NCBI RefSeq assembly: GCF_905171765.1
Contig: NC_053391.1
Coordinates: 688,009,257-688,073,256 of the forward strand
Direction of reading: 5' to 3'
DNA: 64,000 nt
Source: Bufo bufo
Lineage: Eukaryota > Chordata > Amphibia > Anura > Bufonidae
Shown: positions 32,528-42,358 of the stretch, one piece after another
Numbering within the stretch: position 1 is the stretch's first letter
Layout: every line of letters begins with the position of its first letter
The notes under the pieces: model-generated
Told to the model about the DNA's origin: nothing
Seen by the model: the letters and a program-made list of their open reading frames with translations, nothing else
Databases searched by the model: none
Made by a program: the position numbers and the translations under genes

Positions 32528-32935
32528 TCCTTCCGACCGCAAATCCAAGCCCTTTCCACCACCTGCCGCCTCCAACTCAAAAACATCTCCTGCATCCGTG
32601 CTTTCCTTAACATTGAATCTGCGAAAATTCTTGTACATGCCCTCATTATCTCCTGCTTAGACTACTGCAACATTCTCCTCTGTGGCCTTCCATCTAGCAC
32701 TCTCGCACCCCTCCAATCTATCCTTAACTCTGCTGCCCGACTAATCCACCTCTCACCCTATTACTCCTCTGCCTCTCCCCTCTGCCAATCCCTTCACTGG
32801 CTCCCCATTGCCCAGCGAATTCACTTCAAAGTACTAACAAATACATACAAGGCCGTCCATAACCTGTCCCCTCCCTACATCTCTAAACTACTTTCCCAAT
32901 ACATCCCCACACGCACTCTCCGATCCTCACAAGAC
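32528..32935 (+). mobile_element. L2/CR1-like LINE fragment, first part
   Basis: Forward-strand peptide holds the non-LTR RT C-terminal signatures [37 protein letters not shown] and PPYISKLL. It is 5' truncated. The target duplication is AATCTGCTT (32519-32527) on the left and AATCCGCTT (39354-39362) on the right, one mismatch. The Ngaro-like element splits it at AGAC (32932-32935). Confidence 0.85.
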
Positions 32936-33210
32936 TGTTGGTAGTCACTCTCAGGAAAGGAGAAAAGGGGGAAGGGGAACCATCTACACCCTGGCCCCGA
33001 CATGCCAACCCACCACAAATGACACTGACAACCATGTCCAGTTTATAACTTTTATTTAGCGATTTTGTTGGGTGGTAGTCGGCCACAGCTAATTCTTTTA
33101 ACGGCATAACACATAACTGAGCCCGTGCGATCCGCCAGCCGCTGAACTCCCAGCGGGCAGATTACGCCAGTTCACCTGCTTAGTATCCAACTTCTCTTTA
33201 CCAGCCGCCA
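32936..33210 (-). repeat. Ngaro split repeat B2
   Basis: Begins TGTTGGTAGTCACTCTCAGG and matches 33568-33836 closely; it carries a small GGGGAA insertion relative to that copy. Forms the 3' end of the element. Confidence 0.9.
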
Positions 33211-33345
33211 ACTGTGACTTACTGTAGTAGGATGCCACAATGAAAACATGAACCAACAGTCCAGACTTCACAAGACCTCCATGACCAAAAACCGTACCAA
33301 AATAACCTTCGTACCCAAACAATACGGAGGGAGGGAGGGACACAG

Positions 33346-33567
33346 CGCTTCTGCCAAAGAGGAAGAAGGAGGGGACACAGAACCTTATAAAGGGGCATCA
33401 TGCAGCATGCCCCTTCCTGCACGGCAGGATGATATCATTAACCCCCAATGCACCAAATCCAGCCCAAAACGAATGGGGCCCTAGAACAAGGATAGGGAAC
33501 CTAGGAAGGGGGGGGGGGACCCCCAGTCCCTGTACACCCTCCCGATATGGTCAGGTGTCCTCCAGAC
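33346..33567 (-). repeat. Ngaro split repeat A2
   Basis: Ends GTGTCCTCCAGAC and matches 38773-38954, which lacks part of its interior and has a doubled GATATCATTAACCCCCAATG. Confidence 0.9.
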
Positions 33568-33836
33568 TGTTGGTAGTCACTCTCAGGAAAGGAGAAAAGG
33601 GGGAACCATCTACACCCTGGCCCCGACATGCCAACCCACCACAAATGACACTGACAACCATGTCCAGTTTATAACTTTTATTTAACGATTTTGTTGGGTG
33701 GTAGTCGGCCACAGCTAATTCTTTTAACGGCATAACACATAACTGAGCCCGTGCGATCCGCCAGCCGCTGAACTCCCAGCGGGCAGATTACGCCAGTTCA
33801 CCTGCTCAGTATCCAACTTCTCTTTACCAGCCGCCA
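33568..33836 (-). repeat. Ngaro split repeat B1
   Basis: Abuts A2 at CCTCCAGAC|TGTTGG. This junction is the expected copy of the joined ends of the circular intermediate. Confidence 0.9.
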
Positions 33837-33852
33837 CGGAGGAGACCCACCC

Positions 33853-34459
33853 TCACACGGGGCTCCGACCACCACCCAACAAGAACATGGCCTGTTCAAT
33901 CCCATCCTGGAGACCCGAGAGAAAAATATCTAGGCCGATATCAGACAAGTGGACACCATCCGGCCTCATCAACGAGCGATTGTCACCCTCCAACTGCCGA
34001 TGACGAACAACCACCCCCCCCCGCGGGATCTAACAAAACGGGACATTCGAGCGTTTACCGTCCGCCTGCACTTCTCGATGGCCTCACCATCCCTACCACC
34101 TTGCCACACCACCCGCGGTACAATCTCTGACCAAACTAAAACAACCTCCCGGAAAAAAGATGGAAAACGTTCTAAATCAGCCCGCATGAGCGTTAAGGGC
34201 TCGAGCAACGGCACCGACCCGATGTTGTTGCCCCCGCGTGTACCACCAACACTACGGGACCACCCGCCTGCATGCCAATCTCCACCACCTGTGACAACAC
34301 CTGCGACCATCTGAGGCCCCGGATACCCCTCCACGACACTCTCACATCACTGAAGCCCAGGGATCTCCCGCCTGGTCGACATTCGGCTCTCTGCGCTGCC
34401 CAGAAAATGTAGGAATGACCCACCATCCACACCGGCGGACCTACTGCGCCTGTGAACAA
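33853..34459 (-). pseudogene. SGNH-hydrolase-like ORF of the Ngaro element, frameshifted
   Basis: Reverse-strand peptide pieces: WMVGHSYIFWAAQRA (block I, catalytic Ser in G-H-S), LVVH followed in another frame by GGNNIGSVPLLE (block III Asn region), and PDGVHLSDIGLDIF (block V, Asp and His). The pieces need two frame changes, near 34235 and at the C9 run around 34013-34022. Vertebrate Ngaro elements are known to carry a hydrolase-like ORF after the recombinase; its role in the life cycle is unclear. Stop at 33853-33855. Confidence 0.72.
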
Positions 34460-34484
34460 CCATTAAAACCGCGAAAGCGTATAA

Positions 34485-34556
34485 TTTTTTTATTTTTTAT
34501 TTTATTTCCATCTGTAAATACGTATTTATTTTTATTTTTTTTATATTATAACAGGT
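34485..34556. repeat. AT-rich low-complexity spacer between recombinase and hydrolase ORFs
   Basis: A T-rich run (TTTTTATTTTTTATTTTATT and similar) in an otherwise GC-balanced element. On the coding strand it lies just after the recombinase stop and is followed by a pyrimidine-AG (GTTGTTCACAG at about 34450), so it could be an intron, but I could not find a donor giving a consistent frame. Confidence 0.4.
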
Positions 34557-35481
34557 CCGGTCTAATATACCTCGCAAAACAAGCAGACTTCCACCTACCG
34601 ATCCTGATGACCTCAGACTCTGGCAAACCCGCCCTGGCAGCTTCTGTCGCCGCCCCAATACGAAATGAATGAGTGCCAAATTCCTTGGGATTCATCCCAG
34701 ACAGCTCCAGACAGGACTTAAAAACAGAAGTGAACTGGAACTTCGTCAGAGGAGAGCGGTCAGCATGCGCCAAAAAGGCATGGCCCACACCCTGCATGAA
34801 GCTATAACTAGACGTCAGCCGAACCGGGCATGACACACCGGGAACCGGGTGAAGGGGGATCCATGACCCGCTACCAAACTGGTCCGTCTTGGAGCGATTC
34901 ACCCTGATCCTCAATACGCCATTACCCAGGACCACGTCGGCACAAGAAAGGCCACCTGGTCTGCTACCAGACGGAGATACCAGCTCGCTGATCCGTAGCG
35001 CTGCAAAGAAGGCTATACTGAAGCTGGCAGAAAACAACGCAACCTCGAACGGGGACCCACAGACCTCAGAAAGCTTAGCAATGAGTCTGCCTAACAGATT
35101 AAATGATACCGGACGCCTACATTCACGGTATACAAGCTCCTTCCTCCACCCCCTAAGCGCCTGGCGTATAACAAATCTCTTAGTAACATCCGGCCAATCG
35201 CGCAACTTAAAATGGAAGGCCACCCCTGACAGCCTACGCTGCAACAACCATTCAACCGTTACCTCAAGGCGGAGATCATCTCTGGAAACCACATCTCGCC
35301 CCTCCACCATGCTTTCCCATTCCCCCCACGCCTTACCATGCACCTGCCAGGTTGCAGGGGAAACCGAAGCCTGAATCAGCGGCATCAACTGTCGTCCACC
35401 AGGAGCCATAGGTACTGCGGGCATTCCTTGCCTTCCCGATCTGCCTCCGGGTGAAGGGACCGAAACTCCTGCCAATGACAA
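34546..35481 (-). CDS. Ngaro tyrosine recombinase, apparently intact
   Basis: 311 codons, open. The catalytic set of tyrosine recombinases is present: Arg163 in ALRISEL, His271 and Arg274 in THSFRIG, Trp297 in GRWKS (the H/W position) and nucleophile Tyr305 in FARYIRP. The enzyme would join circular element DNA to target DNA through a phosphotyrosine intermediate. It overlaps the end of the RT-RNase H frame by about 97 bp. It is the best preserved gene of this element, although the genes on both sides are broken. Confidence 0.88.
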   Translation of the reverse strand: MSLAGVSVPSPGGRSGRQGMPAVPMAPGGRQLMPLIQASVSPATWQVHGKAWGEWESMVEGRDVVSRDDLRLEVTVEWLLQRRLSGVAFHFKLRDWPDVTKRFVIRQALRGWRKELVYRECRRPVSFNLLGRLIAKLSEVCGSPFEVALFSASFSIAFFAALRISELVSPSGSRPGGLSCADVVLGNGVLRIRVNRSKTDQFGSGSWIPLHPVPGVSCPVRLTSSYSFMQGVGHAFLAHADRSPLTKFQFTSVFKSCLELSGMNPKEFGTHSFRIGAATEAARAGLPESEVIRIGRWKSACFARYIRPDLL

Positions 35482-37064
35482 CGGGAAAGAGCATCAGAAA
35501 TCTTATTCTCTACCCCCGGAACATGACGAGCCCTGAAATAGATGTTAAACTCAAGACACCTAAGCACCAAATGCCTGAGCAATGACAAAACTGGGAGGGA
35601 AGAGGAAGAAAGACTGTTAATACCATAAACCACCGACGGATTATCCGTCCAAAACTAAACATGTCTATTGGATAAACTCCTACCCCAAAGCTCTACCGCC
35701 ACAATAATCAGGAACAGCTCGAGCAATGTGAGGTTCCAGCACAATCCGGAGGAAGACCATGACACAGGCCATGAGGCAGCACACCACTCGTTCCCAAAAA
35801 TGGCACCAAAACCACATGATCCCGCGGCATCGGAGAACAGACACAACTCCGAATTAGGGACCACCTTGGACATATAACACGTATGCCCATTAAAAGCAAG
35901 CAAAAAGGACCTCCAAACCTTTAAATCATCTTTCAGGGACCTAGTAAGTCTAATACGATGACTCGGGGCTTTAACCCCGCAAGAGGCCAACGACAGATGC
36001 CGTGCAAAAACCCGCCCCATGGGCATCACTCTGCACGCAAAGCACAGAAGACCTAACAAGGACTGGAGCTGTAGGAGAGTAACTTTCCTAACTATAAAAA
36101 AACCATCAATCAAGCCGAGAAGCTTCTGAAGCTTTTCGGCGGGAAGTCTAAAGACCATATCTATCGTGTCAATCTCAATACCCAGGAAAGACAACCGTGT
36201 CACAGGACCCTCCGTTTTCTCAACCGAAATGGGAACCCCAAACTGAGCCATCCTCATCAAAAAATTGTCCAACAGGGATCGACAACCGCCCTCCAGACCA
36301 GGGGAAACAAACAGGAAGTCATCTAGGTAATGCAAAATAGATGTAGACCCAGTGTCGTAACGAACAACCCATTCCAAAAATGATCCAAACATCTCAAAAT
36401 AATGACACGATATGGAACATCCCATTGGGAGACACGTGTCATAGTAAAACAGACCATCACCAGGGTGAATCGGGAGGAGGCGGAACGCCGATTCTATGTC
36501 TGATTTCGCCAAGAGAGCCCCCTTACCGGCTTCCCTGACCAACTCTACCGCCCTGTCAAATGAAACATATGACACTGACGAATCCTCCGGGGTAATGGCG
36601 TCGTTCACAGACGAGCCTTTGGGATAAGACAGATAGTGTATCAACCGAAACTTACCCACCTCTTTCTTAGGGACCACCCCCAGCGGAGAAACCCTCAGGT
36701 TGGGGAAAGGTAACTCACTAAATGGACCCCTCATAAGCCCCAACTCCACCTCTTTCTCAACTTTTTCCCTGAGTACATCCGGAAATTCACGGGCCGACCT
36801 CAGGTTATCCGACAAAACCGGACAACGACTCAATACAAATGGGATAAAGAACCCAACTGAAAACCCCGCCCTCAGCTGCTCAGCAGCCTGCCTATTGGGG
36901 TAACTGTCTAGCCAGGGGGACATCTCTGCCACGCTCACCGGGGTTCTTATGCACACCCTGCTCACCCTGCTTGGGGGGTCTAATGGGAGGCCGGGAGCAC
37001 TTATTAGCTGAATGGTGGCCACCACATGCGGAGCACTCATGCTTAAATCTACACAATCCCGCAA
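35385..37064 (-). pseudogene. Ngaro reverse transcriptase-RNase H, one nonsense codon
   Basis: RT blocks: RVSPLGVVPKKEVGKFRLIH, LLAKSDIESAFRLLPIHP, DTCLPMGCSISCHYFEMF and the catalytic HYLDDFLFV, then FLGIEIDT. The RNase H region shows LCLFSDAAGS, LLELFLIIVAVELWG, and beyond an in-frame TAG at about 35655 the FWTDNPSVVYG and ISDALSRCHW blocks. Comparison of motif spacing suggests the TAG replaced a Gln codon. YLDD is intact. The frame begins by overlapping the gag zinc-finger region. Confidence 0.88.
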
Positions 37065-38608
37065 ACCTGCAGTTACCCTCGTTGAACAGCCAGCATGACC
37101 CCGGTCGGCGGACGGCCACCGGGCCCAGGGAAGAAGACCCCCTTGGTCCAGCGGCCACCCCCGAAAAGGGAGGAGGTTTTTGCCCCATCATCAACCTGAG
37201 CCAGACATCCGTGGCCTTAACCTCCAACCCAAATCCGGCTGTAATGCTAGGCGGCGCCTAAATTCCTCATCATAACGCCACCATGCGGAGCCGCCATGAC
37301 TCTTATAGGCGCTGTAAATGACATCCTGGTATATAAACAATTCTGAACAGCGTTCGGGATGGCGCTGTCCCATGACACAACCCAAAACCGCAAAGGCTTG
37401 CAACCAATTATTCATTGTCTTCGCTACTTTCGGTCTCCGCTCGTATGGCTTCTCCTGGAAGCGCCTCTCCTTATCCACTGTGTGTTGGTCAACAGATATG
37501 AGGGACCAGATGTCTACATACTGATTAGCCCAAACCTTCTCTCTAACAGCCTCCTCTAAATGGGCCCCTAGCGAGCTAACTCCACAGAAACAAGAATCCT
37601 TGTAAACGCTAGCTAATGCAGGCACAGGCTTGACTGGAGGAGGCGGGGGGGCTGGCTTAGCGGGGGCTGACTAAACTTCTCCACCAACGCTTTTAACAGC
37701 GCCGCCGTGTCCGAACCCCCACCGCCCGATCCCCACGCCCCCGTGAACTGGTACTCACCAGACGTAGAAGGAACCTGCTCCGCCACAGGACCCGGCGCAG
37801 CAACTTCAGGTTGCGGAAAGGTCACTGGAACCAGGCTATCGACCCTGGAAGAATGGCTAGGCATCCGCCTCTTGCGTGTCCTGTGCAACACCCGACCAGA
37901 CTCTCCTGAAGCAGCGGAGGATCCCTCTGAGGAGGATGGGGACCGCCACCTAGAAGAAATGGAGCGTCTACTCCACCGCGAATCGCCAGACCGGCGACGG
38001 GACTGACGCCTATGCGATCCACGCCGCCTCCGCCTCCGGCTCTCAACAGAGGAGGGTGATGAATCCGATCTAGCTCTGTGCCTGTGTGACCGCCTAGGGA
38101 CAGAAGGGGCGGCCCGAGGCTGCTGGGCGGGAGCCCCCGCAGCAGCTACCTGAGGAGCACTCATAGGAGCACCCACAGAATCAGGCAAGTCTACATTGCC
38201 CCCCACAAGGGCAGATGACAATGTGGGTACGTTCTCCCCTTGCACCATAACTGCAGAGGGGGTTGGGAGAGGTGGGGGTTGTGAACTAAGGGGGGTAGGA
38301 GGTGGATCCCCAGAGGGAGGGCTGCTAACATTCGCCCCCATACTTAAATTCCCCACTTCGCGCCGCACTGCCGGCAAATACACAGCAACCGGAAGTGCGG
38401 GCGCCGAAACCGGAAGGGGCGGAGCTACAGCCGGCGCAGCAGAGAAGCGCTGCCCGGCCGGGATCGCAGCTGCACCAACAGTGCTTAAGGTACGCAGCGA
38501 GGGAGGGGGAGGGCTATGTCCGAGCCTAGCGGGGCGGGCGGCTATGCCGTGCAGACCGCCGACCCCCCGACAAAGCTCCAGAACTAGGGGGTGCCCCAGA
38601 AGAGTCAC
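36892..38608 (-). pseudogene. Ngaro gag-like region, frameshifted
   Basis: Three overlapping reverse-strand pieces. A Pro/Ser/Arg-rich N-terminus (38608-37613) has an RRRRRRGSHRRQ-type basic stretch. A conserved gag-like core (37625-37191) contains WLQAFAVLGCVMGQRHPE and YSAYKSHGGSAWWRYD. A Cys/His-rich C-terminus (37227-36892) has CRFAGLCRFKHECSACGG followed by HHSANKC, zinc-knuckle-like. Frame changes near 37640 (a G/C homopolymer) and 37230 link them. Inferred role: structural nucleoprotein. Confidence 0.78.
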
Positions 38609-38772
38609 CGGTGGTCACCGAAAGGCCAGGGGGAGACGGCAGTGGGGATCCGAGGCTGCAAAGGAATGAGCGCAGCCAGTCCTCACCCCCCTCCGCCATA
38701 CGGGCCATAAACATATCCCTCAGGGGATCCATGCTTCCTGTGCAGACTGAACGCTGATCTTACCAGACACAT

Positions 38773-38954
38773 CGCTTCTGTCAAAGAGGAAAAAGGGGGA
38801 TATCATTAACCCCCAATGGGGATATCATTAACCCCCAATGCACCAAATCCAGCCCAAAACGAATGGGGCCCTAGAACAAGGATAGGGAACCTAGGAAGAG
38901 GGGGGACCCCCAGTCCCTGTACACCCTCCCGATATGGTCAGGTGTCCTCCAGAC
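38773..38954 (-). repeat. Ngaro split repeat A1 (5' end)
   Basis: Matches A2 at 33346-33567 and ends at the same CTCCAGAC, where LINE sequence (CTCCTTCTCTCC) resumes. Confidence 0.9.
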
Positions 38955-39353
38955 CTCCTTCTCTCCTCTCCTCTTATCGCCTCTTCCCACAATCGACTCC
39001 AAGATTTCTCCCGTGCATCCCCCATACTCTGGAACTCGCTACCCCAACATATCAGACTCTCACCTACATTGGAATCCTTCAAAAGAAACCTGAAGACCCA
39101 CCTCTTCAGACAAGCCTACAACCAGTGACCCTGCTGCCTCTATACCGCCATGACCAACTTAACCCGCACCTACTGTGTCCTTCTCCCATACCATGTAGAT
39201 TGTAAGCCCTCACAGGCAGGGCCCTCTTTCCTTCTGTACCAGTTTGTAACTTGTCTTGTTTATGATTAGTGCAATTGTCTGTATTATGTATGTGCACCGC
39301 TTATCATATGTACAGCGCTATGGAATGAATACGCTTTAATAATAAATAATAAT
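38955..39353 (+). mobile_element. L2/CR1-like LINE fragment, second part with 3' tail
   Basis: Continues the LINE frame: ASPILWNSLPQHIR, TLESFKRNLKTHLFRQAY then stop. The 3' UTR includes GTAAGCCCTCACAGGCAGGG, TACAGCGCTATGGAATGAAT and a short AATAATAAATAATAATA tail instead of a poly-A, as in L2/CR1-type elements. Right flank AATCCGCTT is the target duplication. Confidence 0.85.
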
Positions 39354-39362
39354 AATCCGCTT

Positions 39363-39710
39363 AAGACGAAACATGACATATCCTCAACATGAGTGTCACC
39401 CACAGTCAAACGGATATTGTGAACTATGCCCTTTAACGATCTATGAGAAAGTGGAGCAGAATCGATAGCAAAAACAGGTATATCCTTTTCCAAAGTGCAT
39501 ACCTGGAATCCATGCGTTGTTGCAAATTGATTATCAAAGAGATTGACAGCTGCTCCACTATCTACAAAAATCTCACAAACAATGTTCCTGCTGTCTAGCG
39601 CCACCCTGGCAGGTAGGAGAAAACGGGAACTACAAGCAAACAGCAAACCTTCAATTTCCGCATCAACCTTGCCAATAGTAGCAAATGGAATGTTTTTAGA
39701 GGGTTTTTTT
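39363..39710 (-). pseudogene. Gypsy aspartic protease
   Basis: Reverse-strand peptide contains VDSGAAVNLFDNQ, the D-S-G active-site loop of retroviral-type proteases, after ATIGKVDAEIEGLL and followed by VFAIDSAPLSHRSL and HVEDMSCFVLSG. The LINE insertion removes the rest. It is in a different frame from gag across an A-rich tract at 39690-39730. Confidence 0.8.
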
Positions 39711-39739
39711 TGTTTTGTTTTGTTTTTATTACCCTTACT

Positions 39740-40500
39740 CTACTATCAGAGGCAAGCAAACCCAGCTGCATGGCCTCCTCCTCAGAGGGGATTGAGACAG
39801 ACTGAGACCCCTGCGCACTGAATGAGACAACCCCACTGTCCTTGGGCTGAATATGACAGGAAAGAGTAGTCTCCTCTCTATCTCTAAGACGCCTGTCAAT
39901 ACTAACAGCTAGAGACATGGCTGACTCTAACGACGCTGGTCTCTCATGAAAAGCGAATGCATCTTTCAATCTTTCTGAAAGACCATGGCAAAATTGACTT
40001 CGGAGTGCAGCATCATTGCAACCAGTATCAGCTGCCCATCTCCGAAATTCAGAACAATATATCTCTGTGGACTGTTTACCCTGGCATAAAAGACGCAGCT
40101 TAGATTCAGCCAGAGCAATACGATCCGGGTCATCATATATCTGCCCCAGGGCTACAAAAAATTCATCCACCGATTGGAGGGGCCGTACCCCCACCGGCAT
40201 CGAAAAGGCCCAAGACTGAGCGTTATCCTTGAGCAGCGAGATGATGATCCCCACCCTCTGCTCCTCATCACCAGAGGAATGGGGAAGTAGGCGAAAATGG
40301 AGTTTGCAAGCCTCTCTAAAGCGAGCAAAATTCTCACTACCCCCGGAGAACGTATCCGGGAGCGAGATCTTAGGCTCGGAACAAACTCCATGAACGCCAG
40401 CAGAACCGGTCACCTGAAACTGAGACACAGTTTTACAGGGATCTGCTACCTCCAGCGAAAGACCTTGCATGCGGTCAATCAATGCTGAAACCAGATCCAT
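39740..40500 (-). pseudogene. Gypsy gag (capsid region)
   Basis: The ATG at 40500 lies 27 nt from the 5' LTR (MDLVSALIDRMQGLS). Conserved capsid-like blocks are FARFREACKLHFRLLPHSSG, QSWAFSMPVGVRPL, FFVALGQIYDDPDR, IYCSEFRRWAADTG and HGLSERLKDAFAFHE, as in chromovirus gag. No CCHC zinc knuckle is found before the protease; the frame instead runs into an A-rich stretch, so that region is probably deleted. The frame continues to 39595 with unrelated residues. Confidence 0.85.
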
Positions 40501-40527
40501 GCTTAAGACGGTTATGGCGGTTTATAA

Positions 40528-41057
40528 TGTCACGGAGGAAGTTAGCAGATAGCTGGAACATATAATTAAACGAGCGACTGGCTTGATCCCAAACTAAGGA
40601 GCTTATAGGTGAGCCCTATAAAACCCTAAGAGCTCTCCCTGACTGATATGCACATGCAAGGGTCTGTATGGTAGACGATTGCATGCCCGCGTGCCTAATA
40701 CTGTGTGACACCTGAAAACCCTATAATAGTGAGGGGACACGACCACCGGCTCCCTGCACTTAATACGGACGGAGTCAGGGTCACCTAGAATCAAGCCAGC
40801 AAGGAAAAACAATAAAGTAAAAGACTTATCTGTACAAACAGCAGAAGCAGCCTCCAGCAGTGAACATCTCATCCAGGAAGTAGTATAAACCGCAAAGTGA
40901 GGCAGTATGGGAGGGATTATAAAGGAAGACGATTAGTCAAAATAAGTGACATCTGGCAGAAGGAAAGAAGATGAGGAAGTGAAACCATAGCAAAGAACAT
41001 CATACAAGAGGTAGAGAAAAACGTCTGCCAGATCTTCTCACAGAACTGGCGGTGACA
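40528..41057 (-). repeat. Gypsy 5' LTR
   Basis: 530 bp, TGTCACGG...GGTGACA on the forward strand; on the coding strand this is the promoter-bearing 5' LTR. The AATTA target duplication follows at 41058-41062. Confidence 0.93.
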
Positions 41058-41060
41058 AAT

Positions 41061-41615
41061 TAGTGATGAGCGAAGTTTATACAAATTTGATTTGGCTGCT
41101 TCGCCAAATTTCACAAAGAAATTCGCTTTGTGGCGAATTCCGATATAACGGGCGCAATGATGGGAAACAGTCACCGCCCCCCCATCATTGAACCTCTCAG
41201 ATGCCATGTTCATCACTGATCGCAGCATCTGAGAATAAAAGGGATGGCTTTCAGGTGTTAAACCAATGAAAATAAATAAATAAATAAATACTACTCCCCT
41301 TATCCATTTGAGCATGAAGAGGCTGCCACGACCATCTTGATTGCAGATCCCGAGCTAAATCGGTCATTCTGGCCGACGTGGTGATGTCATACATCAACGC
41401 ACACAAGATTTTGCGCGGCATCTTCAATTAAGCTGGCCACAGCAGCCTCTTCTCACTCAAATGGATGAGGTGAGTATGATTTTTTTTTGTCGCCATTTCT
41501 AGGAAAATTGATTCGTTACCACAAAGCATGAGGAAATTTGGCTTCGCAGTCAATCGAATTTTCCCTGAAATTCTGATTGAACTCCGCTTCAGATACTTCG
41601 ATTCACTCAACAATA
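41061..41615 (+). mobile_element. hAT-type MITE (non-autonomous)
   Basis: Starts TAGTGATGAGCGAAGTTTAT directly at the gypsy flank and ends with a degenerate inverted copy (ACTTCGATTCACTCAACAATA). Contains an (AAAT)n run near 41268-41288 and no coding sequence. The gypsy insertion lies 3 bp outside its left terminus, so the original target duplication is hard to read. Confidence 0.65.
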
Positions 41616-41811
41616 GTCAAATTACAGGCAGGTCACAAACATTATATCCAGAAGCCTTCAGTAAAGCAAAAAAAAAAAAAGAATGCTGCGCTCCCTTGTA
41701 GGAGCTGTGTCCCAATAACTCTTTAGTGGAACAAAATAATCGAGGGCGCGCCAATAAAGTAGTGGAGAAAAATCCCTTCTGTTAGATGTAGAATGACTGT
41801 GCTTCACTATT

Positions 41812-42092
41812 AGGCTACATGCACACGACCGTTGTTTTGGTCCGCATCCGAGCCACAGTTTTTGCGGCTTGGATGCGGACCCAATCACTTCAATGGGGCT
41901 GCAAAAGATGGTCTGCAAAAAAAATATAACCTGTCCTATTCTTGTCCGTTTTGAGGACAAGAATATGCAGTTATATTAATGTCTGTCCGCGCCGTTCCGC
42001 AAATTGCGGGAACGCACACGGACGCCATCCGTGTTTTGCAGATGCGCAATTTGCGGACCACAAAACACACAATGGTCATGTGCATGTAGCCT
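41812..42092. mobile_element. Palindromic MITE with AGGCTACATGCACACGACC ends
   Basis: The left arm AGGCTACATGCACACGACCG and right arm CAATGGTCATGTGCATGTAG are inverted copies, and the interior (CCGCATCC...GGATGCGG, ATTGCGGGAACG) also folds back. The left arm style recurs as a single arm near 8066-8148. Superfamily not certain. Confidence 0.7.
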
Positions 42093-42174
42093 TTGGCTTA
42101 CTTCACACTTCGCTTGTTTGGTCAGTTAGTGATGAGCGGCAGGTGCCATATTCCAATTCAAGATATTTCACGAA

Positions 42175-42358
42175 TAGTGATGGATGAACAAATGTTTGTA
42201 AAACGCAAGTTCGTGGCAGGCCCCATTCACTTTAATGGCAGGCGAACCTGAAAAACCTTCAGCTCATATTTGCAGCCACCAAATACTTAGTAGAAGTGCA
42301 CAAATAGTCCCACAACATGGACAGTGACATACTAGAGGGGGATTAATGACAAAAATTA
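42175..42358 (-). mobile_element. hAT-B: 3' terminal piece
   Basis: Begins on the forward strand at TAGTGATGGATGAACAAATG, a hAT-type inverted terminus. The sequence up to 42366 continues on the far side of hAT-A copy 3 at 51370 (shared ATCAGGGG). It is therefore the outer end of the element whose array and coding fragments lie at 51378-53080. Confidence 0.6.

Larger units (their letters stand above)
32936..38954 (-). mobile_element. Ngaro-like (DIRS superfamily) tyrosine-recombinase retrotransposon
   Basis: Reverse-strand order: A1 repeat (38954-38773), gag-like region, RT-RNase H, tyrosine recombinase, hydrolase-like ORF, then B1 (33836-33568), A2 (33567-33346) and B2 (33210-32936). A1...B1-A2-B2 are the split direct repeats characteristic of Ngaro/PAT elements, which integrate through a circular DNA with a tyrosine recombinase instead of an integrase. 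No target duplication beyond the AGAC shared by insertion ends and the internal B1/A2 junction. It sits inside the LINE fragment. Confidence 0.9.
16171..41057 (-). mobile_element. Ty3/gypsy chromovirus, reverse strand, heavily interrupted
   Basis: Bounded by two 530-bp LTRs (16171-16700 and 40528-41057) and by the 5-bp direct repeat AATTA on both outer sides (16166-16170, 41058-41062), as expected for integrase-mediated insertion. On the reverse strand the order is 5' LTR, a very short leader (27 nt), gag (40500 down), protease, RT, RNase H, integrase, chromodomain, polypurine tract, 3' LTR. Later insertions lie at 17092-22539 (hAT-A), about 24661-31923 (Penelope-like) and 32528-39353 (LINE split by Ngaro). 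I could not match the sequence next to the 5' LTR to a tRNA primer site. Coding parts carry nonsense codons and deletions. Confidence 0.92.

Noticed and set aside
31708..32646. A 312-codon gypsy-Penelope fusion protein
   Set aside because: The frame continues across the insertion junction by chance; a truncated RT joined to an endonuclease tail has no sign of being a gene.
34889..35374. 161-codon forward frame inside the Ngaro element
   Set aside because: Antisense shadow of the tyrosine recombinase, whose catalytic residues support the reverse strand.
41268..41288. (AAAT)n run as a LINE or SINE tail
   Set aside because: It is internal to a hAT-type MITE, with no retroposon body next to it.
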